Part shown: piece after piece, positions 1 to 7,480 of the stretch
How positions within the stretch are numbered: position 1 is the stretch's first letter
Layout: every line of letters starts with the position of its first letter
Assembly (NCBI GenBank): GCA_027459665.1
Contig: DAIDHN010000007.1
Coordinates: forward strand, 1-64,000
Origin: Chthonomonadaceae bacterium
GTDB taxonomy: Bacteria; Armatimonadota; Chthonomonadetes; Chthonomonadales; Chthonomonadaceae
DNA length: 64,000 nt
Direction of reading: 5' to 3'
Made by a program: the position numbers and the translations under genes
Notes under the pieces: model-generated
Database searches by the model: none
The model's input: the letters and a program-made list of their open reading frames with translations, nothing else
Told to the model about the DNA's origin: nothing

Positions 1-23
1 ACCTCGCAGTTCGTGGCCGCTCT

Positions 24-1691
24 TCAGTTCATGGCTGAAGAAGCACTGCCTTCTTTTACCCGCACAATACGGTTGGCATGCAGCAGACCGGTATGCTCTA
101 CCAAACCAGAGGGCCAGTGAATAGTACACTGTGCCTGGCGCTCTGTATCTAGCCCGCAGTGCACACGACAATCTGAGGCAGACATATATGATCCGTCTGT
201 ATGGCACAGGCGAAGTCGAGTCTGTTTGCCTGTATGAAACAGTACGCTGGCTCCCAATGCATCCCGATTGCTTCTGGTGCCTTGCAGCTGCAGCTGCAGC
301 CAATTGCCTGCCTGACTGGTTTCATTGTGCAGCAGCAGCGGTCTTCCCTCACTATTTACAATAAGAATATCCATCCGTCCGTCATTGTCGTAATCGCCAA
401 TAGCCAGCCCTCGGCCTACAATCGGTTTCTGAAATACGCTGCCTGCCCCTGCCCCCGCAGAAACAAGGCGTTTTCCTTTCTGATTTATGAAGAGCAGAGG
501 GAGCTCATGGTAATTTTCAGAAGAGTCTGCTTCATGAATATTATCCTGAATATGGCCATTTGAAAGCACAAGATCAAGCCACCCGTTGTTGCTGCAGTCC
601 AGCCATTTTAATCCAAAAGAAATGTAAGCCAGTCCCTGGTCTGCCAGCGCAAGCTGCCCTGACATTTCAGTAAACAGGGAATTGCCATCATTGTGGTAGA
701 CGCATTTAGCCTGATGCTGAAAAGTTGCAACCGCCAGATCAAGCTTGCCATCATTGTCGTAATCTCCCCAGTCTACTCCCATCCCGCCATTAAAATTTCC
801 GTTTGCGTCACAGCAAACACCAGACTGGTATCCGATATTACGAAATGACGCCCCTCGGTTTTCCAGCAAGTCTGCTGCCACTCCATCGTTTGCCAGACAG
901 ATGCTCTGCCTGCCCGAATGGTTGTAATCTGCACATGCCACTCCCAGCGCCTTGCCATGTGTATCCTGCATTCCCCATACTTCAGACACATCCTGAAAGC
1001 GTTTACCTGCATGATTTTGATAAAGCCTGGCATACAGCGGCCTGTAGTGGCTTGGCCCGCAGGCGCCTTGCACAGCATTGGTGGCGCACAGGCGGGGCTG
1101 TGTGGCAGCATTGAACTGCACATAGTTGCAAATCAGCAGGGAAAGCCAAGGATCGTCAGGAGCAAGCTGCACCCATGCGGCTGATGTACCCCAGGGCTGG
1201 GCTGGGATGCCGGCCTCTTTTGTGATCTCAGTGAAACCTGATCCCCGTTCATTTTTCAGCAGCACCCCTCCCTCATACGCGGTGAGGTAGATGTCGGGAT
1301 AACCGTCGTTGTTAAAATCACCCACCGCACATCCCAAAAAATGCCCATTTATCCTGTGCAGTCCTGTTTGTCGGGTGACATCGGTAAAATTCCCTTTTCC
1401 ATCTCCTGCAAACAAAGCCGGCTGCGGCCCAACCAGCAGTATATCCAGATTGCCGTCCTGGTTAAAATCTAGAAAGGCACAGCCATTGCCTATGGTGCCC
1501 AGAATATCAAGGGGCCGCGCACCGGGCGCTTTCCAGAGATATGAAAGGCCAGAATCCTGCGCACATTCCCGGTAGTGTATGCCGTGAGCTGCCAGCGGCT
1601 TCTTTACAGATAATTCCGGCGCCCTGCATCCCGTACAAAATGCCGCCATTGCTGCAAGAAAGCGCCTTCGGCTATAGAGAGAAGAATTCAT
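24..1691 (-). CDS. Secreted ASPIC/UnbV and FG-GAP (VCBS) repeat lipoprotein, CRTAC1-like
   Basis: A 555-residue protein beginning with SRRRFLAAMAAFCTGC, which reads as a twin-arginine signal ending in a lipobox cysteine, so it is probably exported folded and lipid-anchored. From about residue 70 to 450 there are repeated D-x-D/N-x-D-G-x-x-D calcium-loop motifs (DFNQDGNLD, DFNNDGYPD, DYDNDGKLD, DYDNDGRMD), the mark of FG-GAP/VCBS beta-propeller blades. The last 100 residues (GNWLQLQLQG, then LGASV and IHWPSG) are the ASPIC/UnbV domain. The family is extracellular and of uncertain function, perhaps adhesion or carbohydrate binding. Its ATG overlaps the stop of the upstream TPR gene by four bases (ATGA), so the two are translationally coupled. 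It is the last gene seen of the LacI-headed cassette. A larger relative lies at 7481-9745. Confidence 0.85.
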   Translation of the reverse strand: MNSSLYSRRRFLAAMAAFCTGCRAPELSVKKPLAAHGIHYRECAQDSGLSYLWKAPGARPLDILGTIGNGCAFLDFNQDGNLDILLVGPQPALFAGDGKGNFTDVTRQTGLHRINGHFLGCAVGDFNNDGYPDIYLTAYEGGVLLKNERGSGFTEITKEAGIPAQPWGTSAAWVQLAPDDPWLSLLICNYVQFNAATQPRLCATNAVQGACGPSHYRPLYARLYQNHAGKRFQDVSEVWGMQDTHGKALGVACADYNHSGRQSICLANDGVAADLLENRGASFRNIGYQSGVCCDANGNFNGGMGVDWGDYDNDGKLDLAVATFQHQAKCVYHNDGNSLFTEMSGQLALADQGLAYISFGLKWLDCSNNGWLDLVLSNGHIQDNIHEADSSENYHELPLLFINQKGKRLVSAGAGAGSVFQKPIVGRGLAIGDYDNDGRMDILIVNSEGRPLLLHNETSQAGNWLQLQLQGTRSNRDALGASVLFHTGKQTRLRLCHTDGSYMSASDCRVHCGLDTERQAQCTIHWPSGLVEHTGLLHANRIVRVKEGSASSAMN

Positions 1692-4045
1692 TTTATAGCA
1701 GTAGAAGCCAGTATCATCGTATCTATCGTACTCTCTGAAGGCATCTGATGCACTGCCTTTAAGTGCTCTGTAAGGGCCTTCAGTTCTTTCTGCACGCCAG
1801 GCGCATTGTGATCCAGACTCAAGCAGACCTGGTACTGATTGATGGCTCGCAGGTAGTTACCGCTTTTTGCATACAGCCGCGCCAAACGCAGCCTAAGGCG
1901 AGGGTTTCTCAGATTCATGCGTGCCTGTTCTTCTGTATTGCTCAATTCTGTTCGGAAATGAGTGAGGGTATGAAAAAACCGCCTGCAGTCGGCTGACCTT
2001 GTTTGATCCCCCGTGATCAGGTAGGCCCTGGAAAGTTGAAACCATGCCTGCGCAAGATTGGGATTTGCAGAAACTGAGGCCATAAGATAGCGTACTGCCC
2101 GTTTGTTCTGATGCCGCAGCAATGCTACTTTTCCTAAACCGAGAAATGCATCTGCATTACCTGGATTCTGTTTTAGAAGACCTGTGTAGAGTTTTACCAC
2201 CTCCTTCTGATGTGCAGGCGTTGGCTCCTGGCTGAGAAGAAAGGAACAAAACTCTACAATCGTATCCCTGTCTTCTGGGTTGAGAGCCAGCGCCTGTCGA
2301 AAACTTTTTCTGGCAGCAGCAGTGTGATACATTTTGACTTCACATCTGGCCAGGTCTCTCTGCACGGCATAGTCATGCGGCTGAAGTGAAGCACACTTCT
2401 GCATCATCTTCTCGTTTGCCGCATAGTCTTCAGGGTCTTCTATGTCACAGGCTACCAGAGCATGCAGATAGAGCGGATTGTTGGGAGATTTCTGCAGAAG
2501 CAGTTTGATGCGCCGGGCAGCCTCATCCAAAAAACCTTCCTGGTAGTAGATGTGGGCAAGAAGATACTGGGTTTTTTTGTTGCCAGGCTCTGTTTGCAGG
2601 GCACGCTGAAAAGCCTTGAATGCATTCATCGTCTGGTTTTGCTGAAGCAGCACTTCTCCCAGCCCCTCGTTTGCCTGGGCATTTGCCGGATACTCAGACA
2701 ATATGTGCAGGTATGCACTGGCGGCTTCTGGCAAACGATTCTGGCGATACATGGTGGAAGCATCTTGAAGCAGCACAGGAATTTGCGGTGGAGATATGGG
2801 CAGGTCTGCGGTAATTACCGGCTGAGAGACAAGTGCAGGTGGATGCTGTTTTTGCAGAAGTTCCAGCTGTTTTTGCGCTCTTGCAGCCAGAGGGCTGTGC
2901 GCTACAAGGCTGCGAAGCTCTGCACGGGCAGCAGAATATTGGCCATGCCCAGCATACAGACGGGCAAGAGCAAGACCGCTGGACCAATTACCTGCTCTTG
3001 TCTGAGCGCCCAGTTCCAGCAGCTGTTCCTGATAGTTTTGCAATACCGCATGCAGCCGCATTTGCTGCTCTGCCTGACGCGGATGATGCAGATGCCTGTA
3101 CACGCGCGCAAGGGCAAAAGGAAACGCAGGATTGTCTGGGTCGCTGGCTGCTGCATTTTGCAAAAGTGACTGTGCCTGCTGATAGTTGCCCAGCGCAATT
3201 TCTGCCATGCCAAGCTGGCCCCCTGCTGCCGCTGCTCCTTCAGAGTCAGCTGTCTGCAGGGTAGCGGCAGCTGTTTGGTAATCTGTTTGCGAATGGGCCT
3301 GTGCAAGCTGCAGGCTGCCCAGATTCAAGGCTGTTTGGGCATTTTTCGAAGCAAGCGCGTTGGCTTTTACCGCTGCCTGCAATGCTGATGCCATATTATG
3401 CTGTGCCGCCTGCAGTTGTGAAAAGGCGAGCCAGGCCCTCCAGTTTTTCGGCGACAGGTGCACAGCCCGATTCAATGCCAGATAAGCCTGTGGAAAATAT
3501 TGCAGGTGCAGTTCTATAATGCCTTTCAGCCGCCAGGCATCTGCATCTCTCGGGGCAATCTTCACTGCGGTTTGCATTTGGCGGTCTGCTTCCCCCAGTG
3601 CGTCATGCATAAAACAAAACAGCGCCAGCGCCATACGCGGCCGCAATGCACCGGGATGAATTTGCACACACTTTTTGTAGGCTGAGTAGGCAGTCTGACT
3701 TTGATCAAGAAGAGTAGCTGCATTGCCCCAGGCAAGCATCGCCTCTTCATTGGTCGGATCAAGTTCAGCAGAGCGTGCGAAGGCAGCTGCTGCCGGCGCC
3801 GGCTCCCCCAAATTCTGCAGACGAATGCCGAGCCAGTAGAACACACGCGGATTATTTTTTTCTGTTTTGGTAAGTCGTAAAAGTTTCTGAAAAGACGCTG
3901 CCTGCAGCATGCGTTCCTGACGCCAGGGCGCAGACCAAAGCCATACTGCTGCCAGTGTGAGAAGCAGAAGCAACGCTGCTTCCAGGCGATATTTTAGGTT
4001 TTTTTTCGGCTTTTCAAGAGAAGAGGAACTCACTGTAGCATTCAT
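1688..4045 (-). CDS. Membrane-anchored TPR-repeat protein
   Basis: About 785 residues. A short cytoplasmic N-terminus (MNATVSSSSLEKPKK) is followed by one hydrophobic segment (LEAALLLLLTLAAVWLW), then a long outside domain made of tetratricopeptide repeats: the A-x-x-x-P-x-x-x-x-A-x-x-x-L spacing recurs throughout, for example PGNADAFLGLGKVALL and PNLAQAWFQLSRAYLITGD. Such proteins are scaffolds for protein complexes at the cell surface. The reading frame extends upstream to a GTG at 4099, but that codon follows the pilin hairpin directly and has no ribosome site; I prefer the ATG at 4045, although its own ribosome site is also poor, so the start is uncertain. It lies between the pseudopilin gene and an ASPIC/VCBS lipoprotein, and overlaps the latter by four bases. 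The TPR plus ASPIC pairing suggests a common surface complex. Confidence 0.8.
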   Translation of the reverse strand: MNATVSSSSLEKPKKNLKYRLEAALLLLLTLAAVWLWSAPWRQERMLQAASFQKLLRLTKTEKNNPRVFYWLGIRLQNLGEPAPAAAAFARSAELDPTNEEAMLAWGNAATLLDQSQTAYSAYKKCVQIHPGALRPRMALALFCFMHDALGEADRQMQTAVKIAPRDADAWRLKGIIELHLQYFPQAYLALNRAVHLSPKNWRAWLAFSQLQAAQHNMASALQAAVKANALASKNAQTALNLGSLQLAQAHSQTDYQTAAATLQTADSEGAAAAGGQLGMAEIALGNYQQAQSLLQNAAASDPDNPAFPFALARVYRHLHHPRQAEQQMRLHAVLQNYQEQLLELGAQTRAGNWSSGLALARLYAGHGQYSAARAELRSLVAHSPLAARAQKQLELLQKQHPPALVSQPVITADLPISPPQIPVLLQDASTMYRQNRLPEAASAYLHILSEYPANAQANEGLGEVLLQQNQTMNAFKAFQRALQTEPGNKKTQYLLAHIYYQEGFLDEAARRIKLLLQKSPNNPLYLHALVACDIEDPEDYAANEKMMQKCASLQPHDYAVQRDLARCEVKMYHTAAARKSFRQALALNPEDRDTIVEFCSFLLSQEPTPAHQKEVVKLYTGLLKQNPGNADAFLGLGKVALLRHQNKRAVRYLMASVSANPNLAQAWFQLSRAYLITGDQTRSADCRRFFHTLTHFRTELSNTEEQARMNLRNPRLRLRLARLYAKSGNYLRAINQYQVCLSLDHNAPGVQKELKALTEHLKAVHQMPSESTIDTMILASTAIK

Positions 4046-4107
4046 TTTGGCGCTCGCATTCAAAAATTTCCATAACAATGCAGTCTTTACTATCCGCACT
4101 CAGAATC

Positions 4108-4145
4108 TGTGTATCAGGCCGAAGCAAACCTTGGCCTGATACACA
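4108..4145 (-). other. Perfect 13-bp hairpin directly after the pseudopilin gene
   Basis: TGTGTATCAGGCC at 4108-4120 is exactly complementary to GGCCTGATACACA at 4133-4145, with a 12-base loop. It starts nine bases after the pilin stop codon and ahead of the TPR gene. No run of T follows on the minus strand, so it is unlikely to be a simple terminator. A role as a 3' stabiliser of the pilin message, with reduced read-through into the TPR gene, is my inference. A matching arrangement follows the second pilin gene at 50710-50740. Confidence 0.75.
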
Positions 4146-4154
4146 GCACTTAGG

Positions 4155-5063
4155 TCAATCCCAGTTTGCCTTGCCGCTTCCCGGGCCATCTCCGTAGCTC
4201 TTGTTGCATTCGTCTGCAGTATCAGAAGCGCCAGCCTGTGCAGGATCCATGCTCTTCCACCAGGGCAGTGTCGAACAGAGAGTTGGGTTTCCGCTCTGGT
4301 CAACCATTTTCACATAGCGCACATGTCCATCGGTGAAGGCTACTATGCCTCCCCCGTTGTAGAATGGTGCGCCAGTGGCTCTCTGGCCCCAGTCAGCGTA
4401 GCTTTTGCCTGCCAGAACAAATGTCTGCGCCCCTGAAATGGTCTGCTCACGATGCCACCTATTGTGAATGTTGGTACTGCCAGTAAGGTCTGGGCCATTG
4501 GCAGCAGCGCTGTTTTGGCCGCTCTGGGTGTTTACCTTGTCCCAGCCGCAATGCCCTTCTGCCAATAGCACACAGTCTGCAGGAGAATTCACGCCTGCCA
4601 ATGGCCGGCCGGCTGCCAGACGGCTCTGCAGGTTATTCAGGTCAGAATGCCCCAGCGCGTCTACACCTACCTGATGGGCCAAGAGATCGTTTATGAGCAG
4701 ACTCACATTACCGTCTGGCGCGTTGCCTATCGCAGGGTTGCTTGATGCGTCCCCAGGCGAAGTATACACTCCAGCATTCTTGATGTATGGGTTGATCGTG
4801 TTGATCCAGTTTGTTCCTCCGCATCCATTTTCGATTCCATTCACAATGGTGCAGTCCCATCCTGCTCTTGGAAACTGCTCATCGTAGTCTTGTACATACA
4901 TCAGAATGCCCAGGCCTACCTGTTTTGCATTGCTGGTGCCAGTTGCCTGGTATGCCTTTACTCTTGCCTGTGCAAAGACCGGGAAAAGAATGGCAGCCAG
5001 AATAGCGATAATGGCAATAACTACCAGCAGCTCAATGAGAGTGAAACCTTGCTTTCGATTCAT
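4155..5063 (-). CDS. Type IV pilin-like (pseudopilin) protein, DUF1559 / H-X9-DG type
   Basis: A 302-residue protein with the class III/type IV prepilin leader and helix: MNRKQG, cleavage before F, then TLIELLVVIAIIAILAAI with the conserved Glu at mature position 5. The helix runs straight into LFPVFAQARVKAYQAT, a sequence typical of Armatimonadota and planctomycete prepilin-like proteins. The C-terminal globular part holds VAFTDGHVRYVKM, the DG-H element of DUF1559. A prepilin peptidase would process it at the inner membrane, and it would assemble into a pilus- or type II secretion-like fibre; neither the peptidase nor assembly genes are in this window. The ribosome site AGAGGAT lies nine bases before ATG. 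It sits in the LacI-headed cassette after three small membrane proteins. Confidence 0.88.
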   Translation of the reverse strand: MNRKQGFTLIELLVVIAIIAILAAILFPVFAQARVKAYQATGTSNAKQVGLGILMYVQDYDEQFPRAGWDCTIVNGIENGCGGTNWINTINPYIKNAGVYTSPGDASSNPAIGNAPDGNVSLLINDLLAHQVGVDALGHSDLNNLQSRLAAGRPLAGVNSPADCVLLAEGHCGWDKVNTQSGQNSAAANGPDLTGSTNIHNRWHREQTISGAQTFVLAGKSYADWGQRATGAPFYNGGGIVAFTDGHVRYVKMVDQSGNPTLCSTLPWWKSMDPAQAGASDTADECNKSYGDGPGSGKANWD

Positions 5064-5151
5064 GTTTTTTATCCTCTTGAAACGGTTGGATTAATTATGA
5101 TGCTCAATGCAGTGCCGTAAATCGACCTGAACCGGCATCTGTCAGACAGAG

Positions 5152-5460
5152 TTACTGGCCCATGGAAGGGTTTTTGTACAGGTTCGCGATGGCCATGGCT
5201 GCGTACCCGCCAGCCATTCTGCGTGCAGTAGCCTGATCGTCGGGGCTGAGGTTGTTGTAGTTGCCCTTGCACTTTTTGGCCAGCCCAGCCAAAACAGATT
5301 GATTTGCCTTGCCTTGTGCATCCATGGGTGCAGAGGCAGGGGGTGCCAGGAAGTAGTGGTATGCCAATCCGCCCATAAGAGCCAGCGCTACCACAACTAT
5401 GGCTATCACTGCGGGCATCGGAAGTGCCATTGCACCTGTGCTGTTGCTTTTTGCGGCCAC
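5152..5460 (-). CDS. Small single-helix membrane protein, tandem paralogue 1
   Basis: About 102 residues. After a short polar start comes one membrane helix (AVIAIVVVALALMGGLAYHYF), then a soluble tail of about 60 residues beginning APPASAPMDAQGKAN. The tail carries KKCKGNYNNLSPDDQ and AGGYAAMAIANLYKNP, shared with the next two genes. The family is unknown to me; the tail is predicted outside the cytoplasm by the helix position, and has one conserved cysteine. The open frame begins at TTG 5463, but the ribosome site AAAGGAG is better spaced (seven bases) for the GTG at 5460. The gene is 33 bases downstream of paralogue 2 and upstream of the pseudopilin gene, in one apparent operon. Confidence 0.78.
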   Translation of the reverse strand: MAAKSNSTGAMALPMPAVIAIVVVALALMGGLAYHYFLAPPASAPMDAQGKANQSVLAGLAKKCKGNYNNLSPDDQATARRMAGGYAAMAIANLYKNPSMGQ

Positions 5461-5496
5461 CAAACGTCTCCTTTCTTTTTGTATTTCCCAGCCTGG

Positions 5497-5823
5497 TTAT
5501 TCCGGCTGGGTAGCCTTGGGGTTCTTGTAAAGCGTTTGTATTGCCATGCTCGACCACTCTTTGCCGCACATTCTGTTCACAATTTGCTGGTCATGAGCGC
5601 TCAATTTACTAAAACTGCCTTTGCATTTTTGTGCGTATCGTATGAGAAGCGCACGTCTTTTTTGGGCGGCGGCAGAGAGGGGCGGCTGTGCCGAAGACAC
5701 ATTCATGCTGCCTGCATACATGGTAAGCAGGAAAACAAATACTAACAGAAGCAGCAGAAACACCGGTGTACTGAGGCGCTCTGTCTGCCATTTGTTCCGA
5801 ATATTTTTGAGAGCTTCTATCAC
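5497..5823 (-). CDS. Small single-helix membrane protein, tandem paralogue 2 (divergent)
   Basis: I place the start at the GTG 5821-5823, one base after the stop of paralogue 3 and about six bases after GGGAG; this gives 108 residues, like its neighbours. A longer open frame exists but would read backwards into paralogue 3. Layout: charged start (MIEALKNIRNKWQTERL), one helix (STPVFLLLLLVFVFLLTMYAG), then a tail with AQKCKGSFSKLSAHDQ and SSMAIQTLYKNP. It keeps the KC-x-G, LS-x-x-DQ and MAI-x-x-L-x-KNP pattern but has lost the MDAQG and AGGYAAM blocks and gained a second tail cysteine (RMCGKEW). Function unknown. It is the most divergent of the three and so perhaps the oldest or most specialised copy. 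Confidence 0.75.
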   Translation of the reverse strand: MIEALKNIRNKWQTERLSTPVFLLLLLVFVFLLTMYAGSMNVSSAQPPLSAAAQKRRALLIRYAQKCKGSFSKLSAHDQQIVNRMCGKEWSSMAIQTLYKNPKATQPE

Positions 5824-5824
5824 C

Positions 5825-6124
5825 TCAATCTCCCATATGAGGATGCTTGTGCAGCATGGCAATAGCCATGGCGGCATATCCTCCGGCAAGCTGCCTGGCT
5901 CTTGCCTGATCGGAAGCGCTGAGCCTGCTGAAATTTCCCCCACACTTGTTTCCCAGTTCTATCAACACTTTTCGATTGGCACGCCCCTGCGCATCCATCG
6001 GTGCAGGACGCGGAGGTGCAAAAAAGTTGACATAAGTCAACCTTGCCAGAAACAGCAGTAAACAGCTCAGCAAAAGAACTGCCGCTGCAGGGGACGCCTT
6101 GGCCTGTGATATTTTGTTCAGCAT
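5825..6124 (-). CDS. Small single-helix membrane protein, tandem paralogue 3
   Basis: A 99-residue protein with one helix (AAAVLLLSCLLLFLARLTYV) and a tail APPRPAPMDAQGRANRKVL, then NKCGGNFSRLSASDQ and AGGYAAMAIAMLHKHP. The tail is close to that of paralogue 1 over its whole length and resembles paralogue 2 more weakly. It starts three bases after the LacI stop codon, with AAAGGG as ribosome site, so it is almost certainly cotranscribed with the regulator. No catalytic motif is visible. Its position between a sugar-type regulator and a pseudopilin suggests an accessory of a surface or secretion structure; that is inference. Confidence 0.78.
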   Translation of the reverse strand: MLNKISQAKASPAAAVLLLSCLLLFLARLTYVNFFAPPRPAPMDAQGRANRKVLIELGNKCGGNFSRLSASDQARARQLAGGYAAMAIAMLHKHPHMGD

Positions 6125-6126
6125 CT

Positions 6127-7227
6127 CTACACCCTTTCCATACTGCCCTTCTTCTCATATTCTGCAGAAGGCGGAGCCGTAGATTGTCGTATGTGCAGCT
6201 GCATGGGAAAACGATGCTCCATGCCGGCAGACAGCTTGCCTTCCAGTATCTCATCCAGAACATGAACAGCGGCGTTGCCGATTTCCGTGAGTGACTGTGC
6301 AACAGATGTAGTGGGCGGTGTGGTACGCTGACTGATGATTGTAGAGTTGAAGCCCAGCACGGAAATGTCTTCCGGCACACGCAAACCTGCCTCCGGCAAA
6401 TGTTCTGTAAACCAGCATGCCCTTGACTCATCGCAGCAAATGATCGCAGTTGGACGATTGGGGTCTTTGAGCAGTTTTTCCCGAACCTCCATCAGCCAGC
6501 AGGATTCCGGGTTCCTATTTTCCTGCCAGGAATAGGACACCAGCGCAGATTCGGGCAGGGAAGCTCTGCGCAGGGCATCCAGAACGCCTTCTTTTCTTTC
6601 CCACCCCCAGGAAGAATGGTCTCCTGGGTATAAAAACGCAATGCGGCGGTGCCCCAGACTCAACAGGTATTCCATGGCTCGATCACCCCCCTGCCTGTTT
6701 TCAGCGTCTACAAAGCAGCACCCAGGATGATCAATTCGATACGAGACACAGACGGTAGGGAAATTGGCCTCAACCAGACTGGTGGTCAACGGGTCGTCTG
6801 CAAAACGCGCAATCAAAATGCATCCGTCTGAAGCACCGCTGAGAATGTCATCTCGCAAATGCTGCCAGTCAGGATGCTCAATCGTATGTAGCAGGAGATT
6901 GTATCCTTTCTTCCATGCCCCGGTTTGAACCCCCGAAATAACTTCTGTAAAATAACGATCCATCATGGAAAAGCTGTTATGAAAGTTCTCAGGCAGATTC
7001 AGTACAACACTCAGACGATATGTTTTTCCGGTTACCAGCGAACGTGCGGTTGCATTGGGGCGGTACTGCATTTGTTCTGCGATTTTACGTACTTTTAGCC
7101 GGGTAACTTCTGGTATGGCACAGTCTTTGCCGCTTAGCACAAAAGATGCTGTTGTACGCGAGACCCCTGCCGCCTTGGCCACATCGCTCATTCGCACTCT
7201 TTTTTTATCCACCAGGTAATGCTCCAT
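6127..7227 (-). CDS. LacI/GalR-family transcriptional regulator
   Basis: About 366 residues. The DNA-binding helix-turn-helix reads VRMSDVAKAAGVSRTTASFVLSG-like, followed by a hinge helix (YRPNATARSLVTGK) and a periplasmic-binding-type sensor domain (residues about 75-345) with the usual GCILIARF, LSLGHRRIAFLYPG and PEDISVLGFN elements. Such proteins bind a sugar or related ligand and repress, or sometimes activate, nearby genes. The frame is open to GTG 7254, but that codon lies inside the operator and only seven bases from the predicted transcript start, so I take ATG 7227; ATG 7191, with AAAGAG upstream, is also possible. It heads an apparent operon of three small membrane proteins, a pseudopilin, a TPR protein and an ASPIC lipoprotein. 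The palindrome at its promoter implies self-regulation. Confidence 0.9.
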   Translation of the reverse strand: MEHYLVDKKRVRMSDVAKAAGVSRTTASFVLSGKDCAIPEVTRLKVRKIAEQMQYRPNATARSLVTGKTYRLSVVLNLPENFHNSFSMMDRYFTEVISGVQTGAWKKGYNLLLHTIEHPDWQHLRDDILSGASDGCILIARFADDPLTTSLVEANFPTVCVSYRIDHPGCCFVDAENRQGGDRAMEYLLSLGHRRIAFLYPGDHSSWGWERKEGVLDALRRASLPESALVSYSWQENRNPESCWLMEVREKLLKDPNRPTAIICCDESRACWFTEHLPEAGLRVPEDISVLGFNSTIISQRTTPPTTSVAQSLTEIGNAAVHVLDEILEGKLSAGMEHRFPMQLHIRQSTAPPSAEYEKKGSMERV

Positions 7228-7244
7228 TATTTCATTTACATGTG

Positions 7245-7264
7245 TTAGTAACACGCTTTACTAA
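7245..7264 (-). promoter_or_regulatory. LacI-type operator at the transcription start of the LacI gene
   Basis: On the minus strand the sequence is TTAGTAAAGCGTGTTACTAA: seven-base arms TTAGTAA and TTACTAA arranged symmetrically about a central CG step. The central CG and 18-20 bp symmetry are what LacI/GalR proteins recognise. It begins about three bases inside the predicted transcript, immediately after the -10 box, the classic position for repression. Confidence 0.72.
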
Positions 7265-7267
7265 TAC

Positions 7268-7296
7268 ATAATATCATACAATGGTTTTTCTGTCAA
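7268..7296 (-). promoter_or_regulatory. Sigma-70 promoter of the LacI-headed cassette
   Basis: On the minus strand TTGACA (7291-7296) and TATTAT (7268-7273) are separated by exactly 17 bases. The predicted transcript start is near 7261. The rest of the gap towards the next gene (7297-7480) is AT-rich and shows no gene. Confidence 0.8.
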
Positions 7297-7480
7297 TAAT
7301 AAATTTACAGGAATCAAAATTTAATTTTTTTTTAACTGAATAGAGGAGAAATACAGACACAATTTGTGAATTTAAAAATGATATGCAGGCACTCAATGTT
7401 TTTTATTTATGCACTTAAGATTGTTTGAAACTCATACTGCAGCAATGGCAGAAGCATGTGCTGCTTTTCTGCGTACCGGT

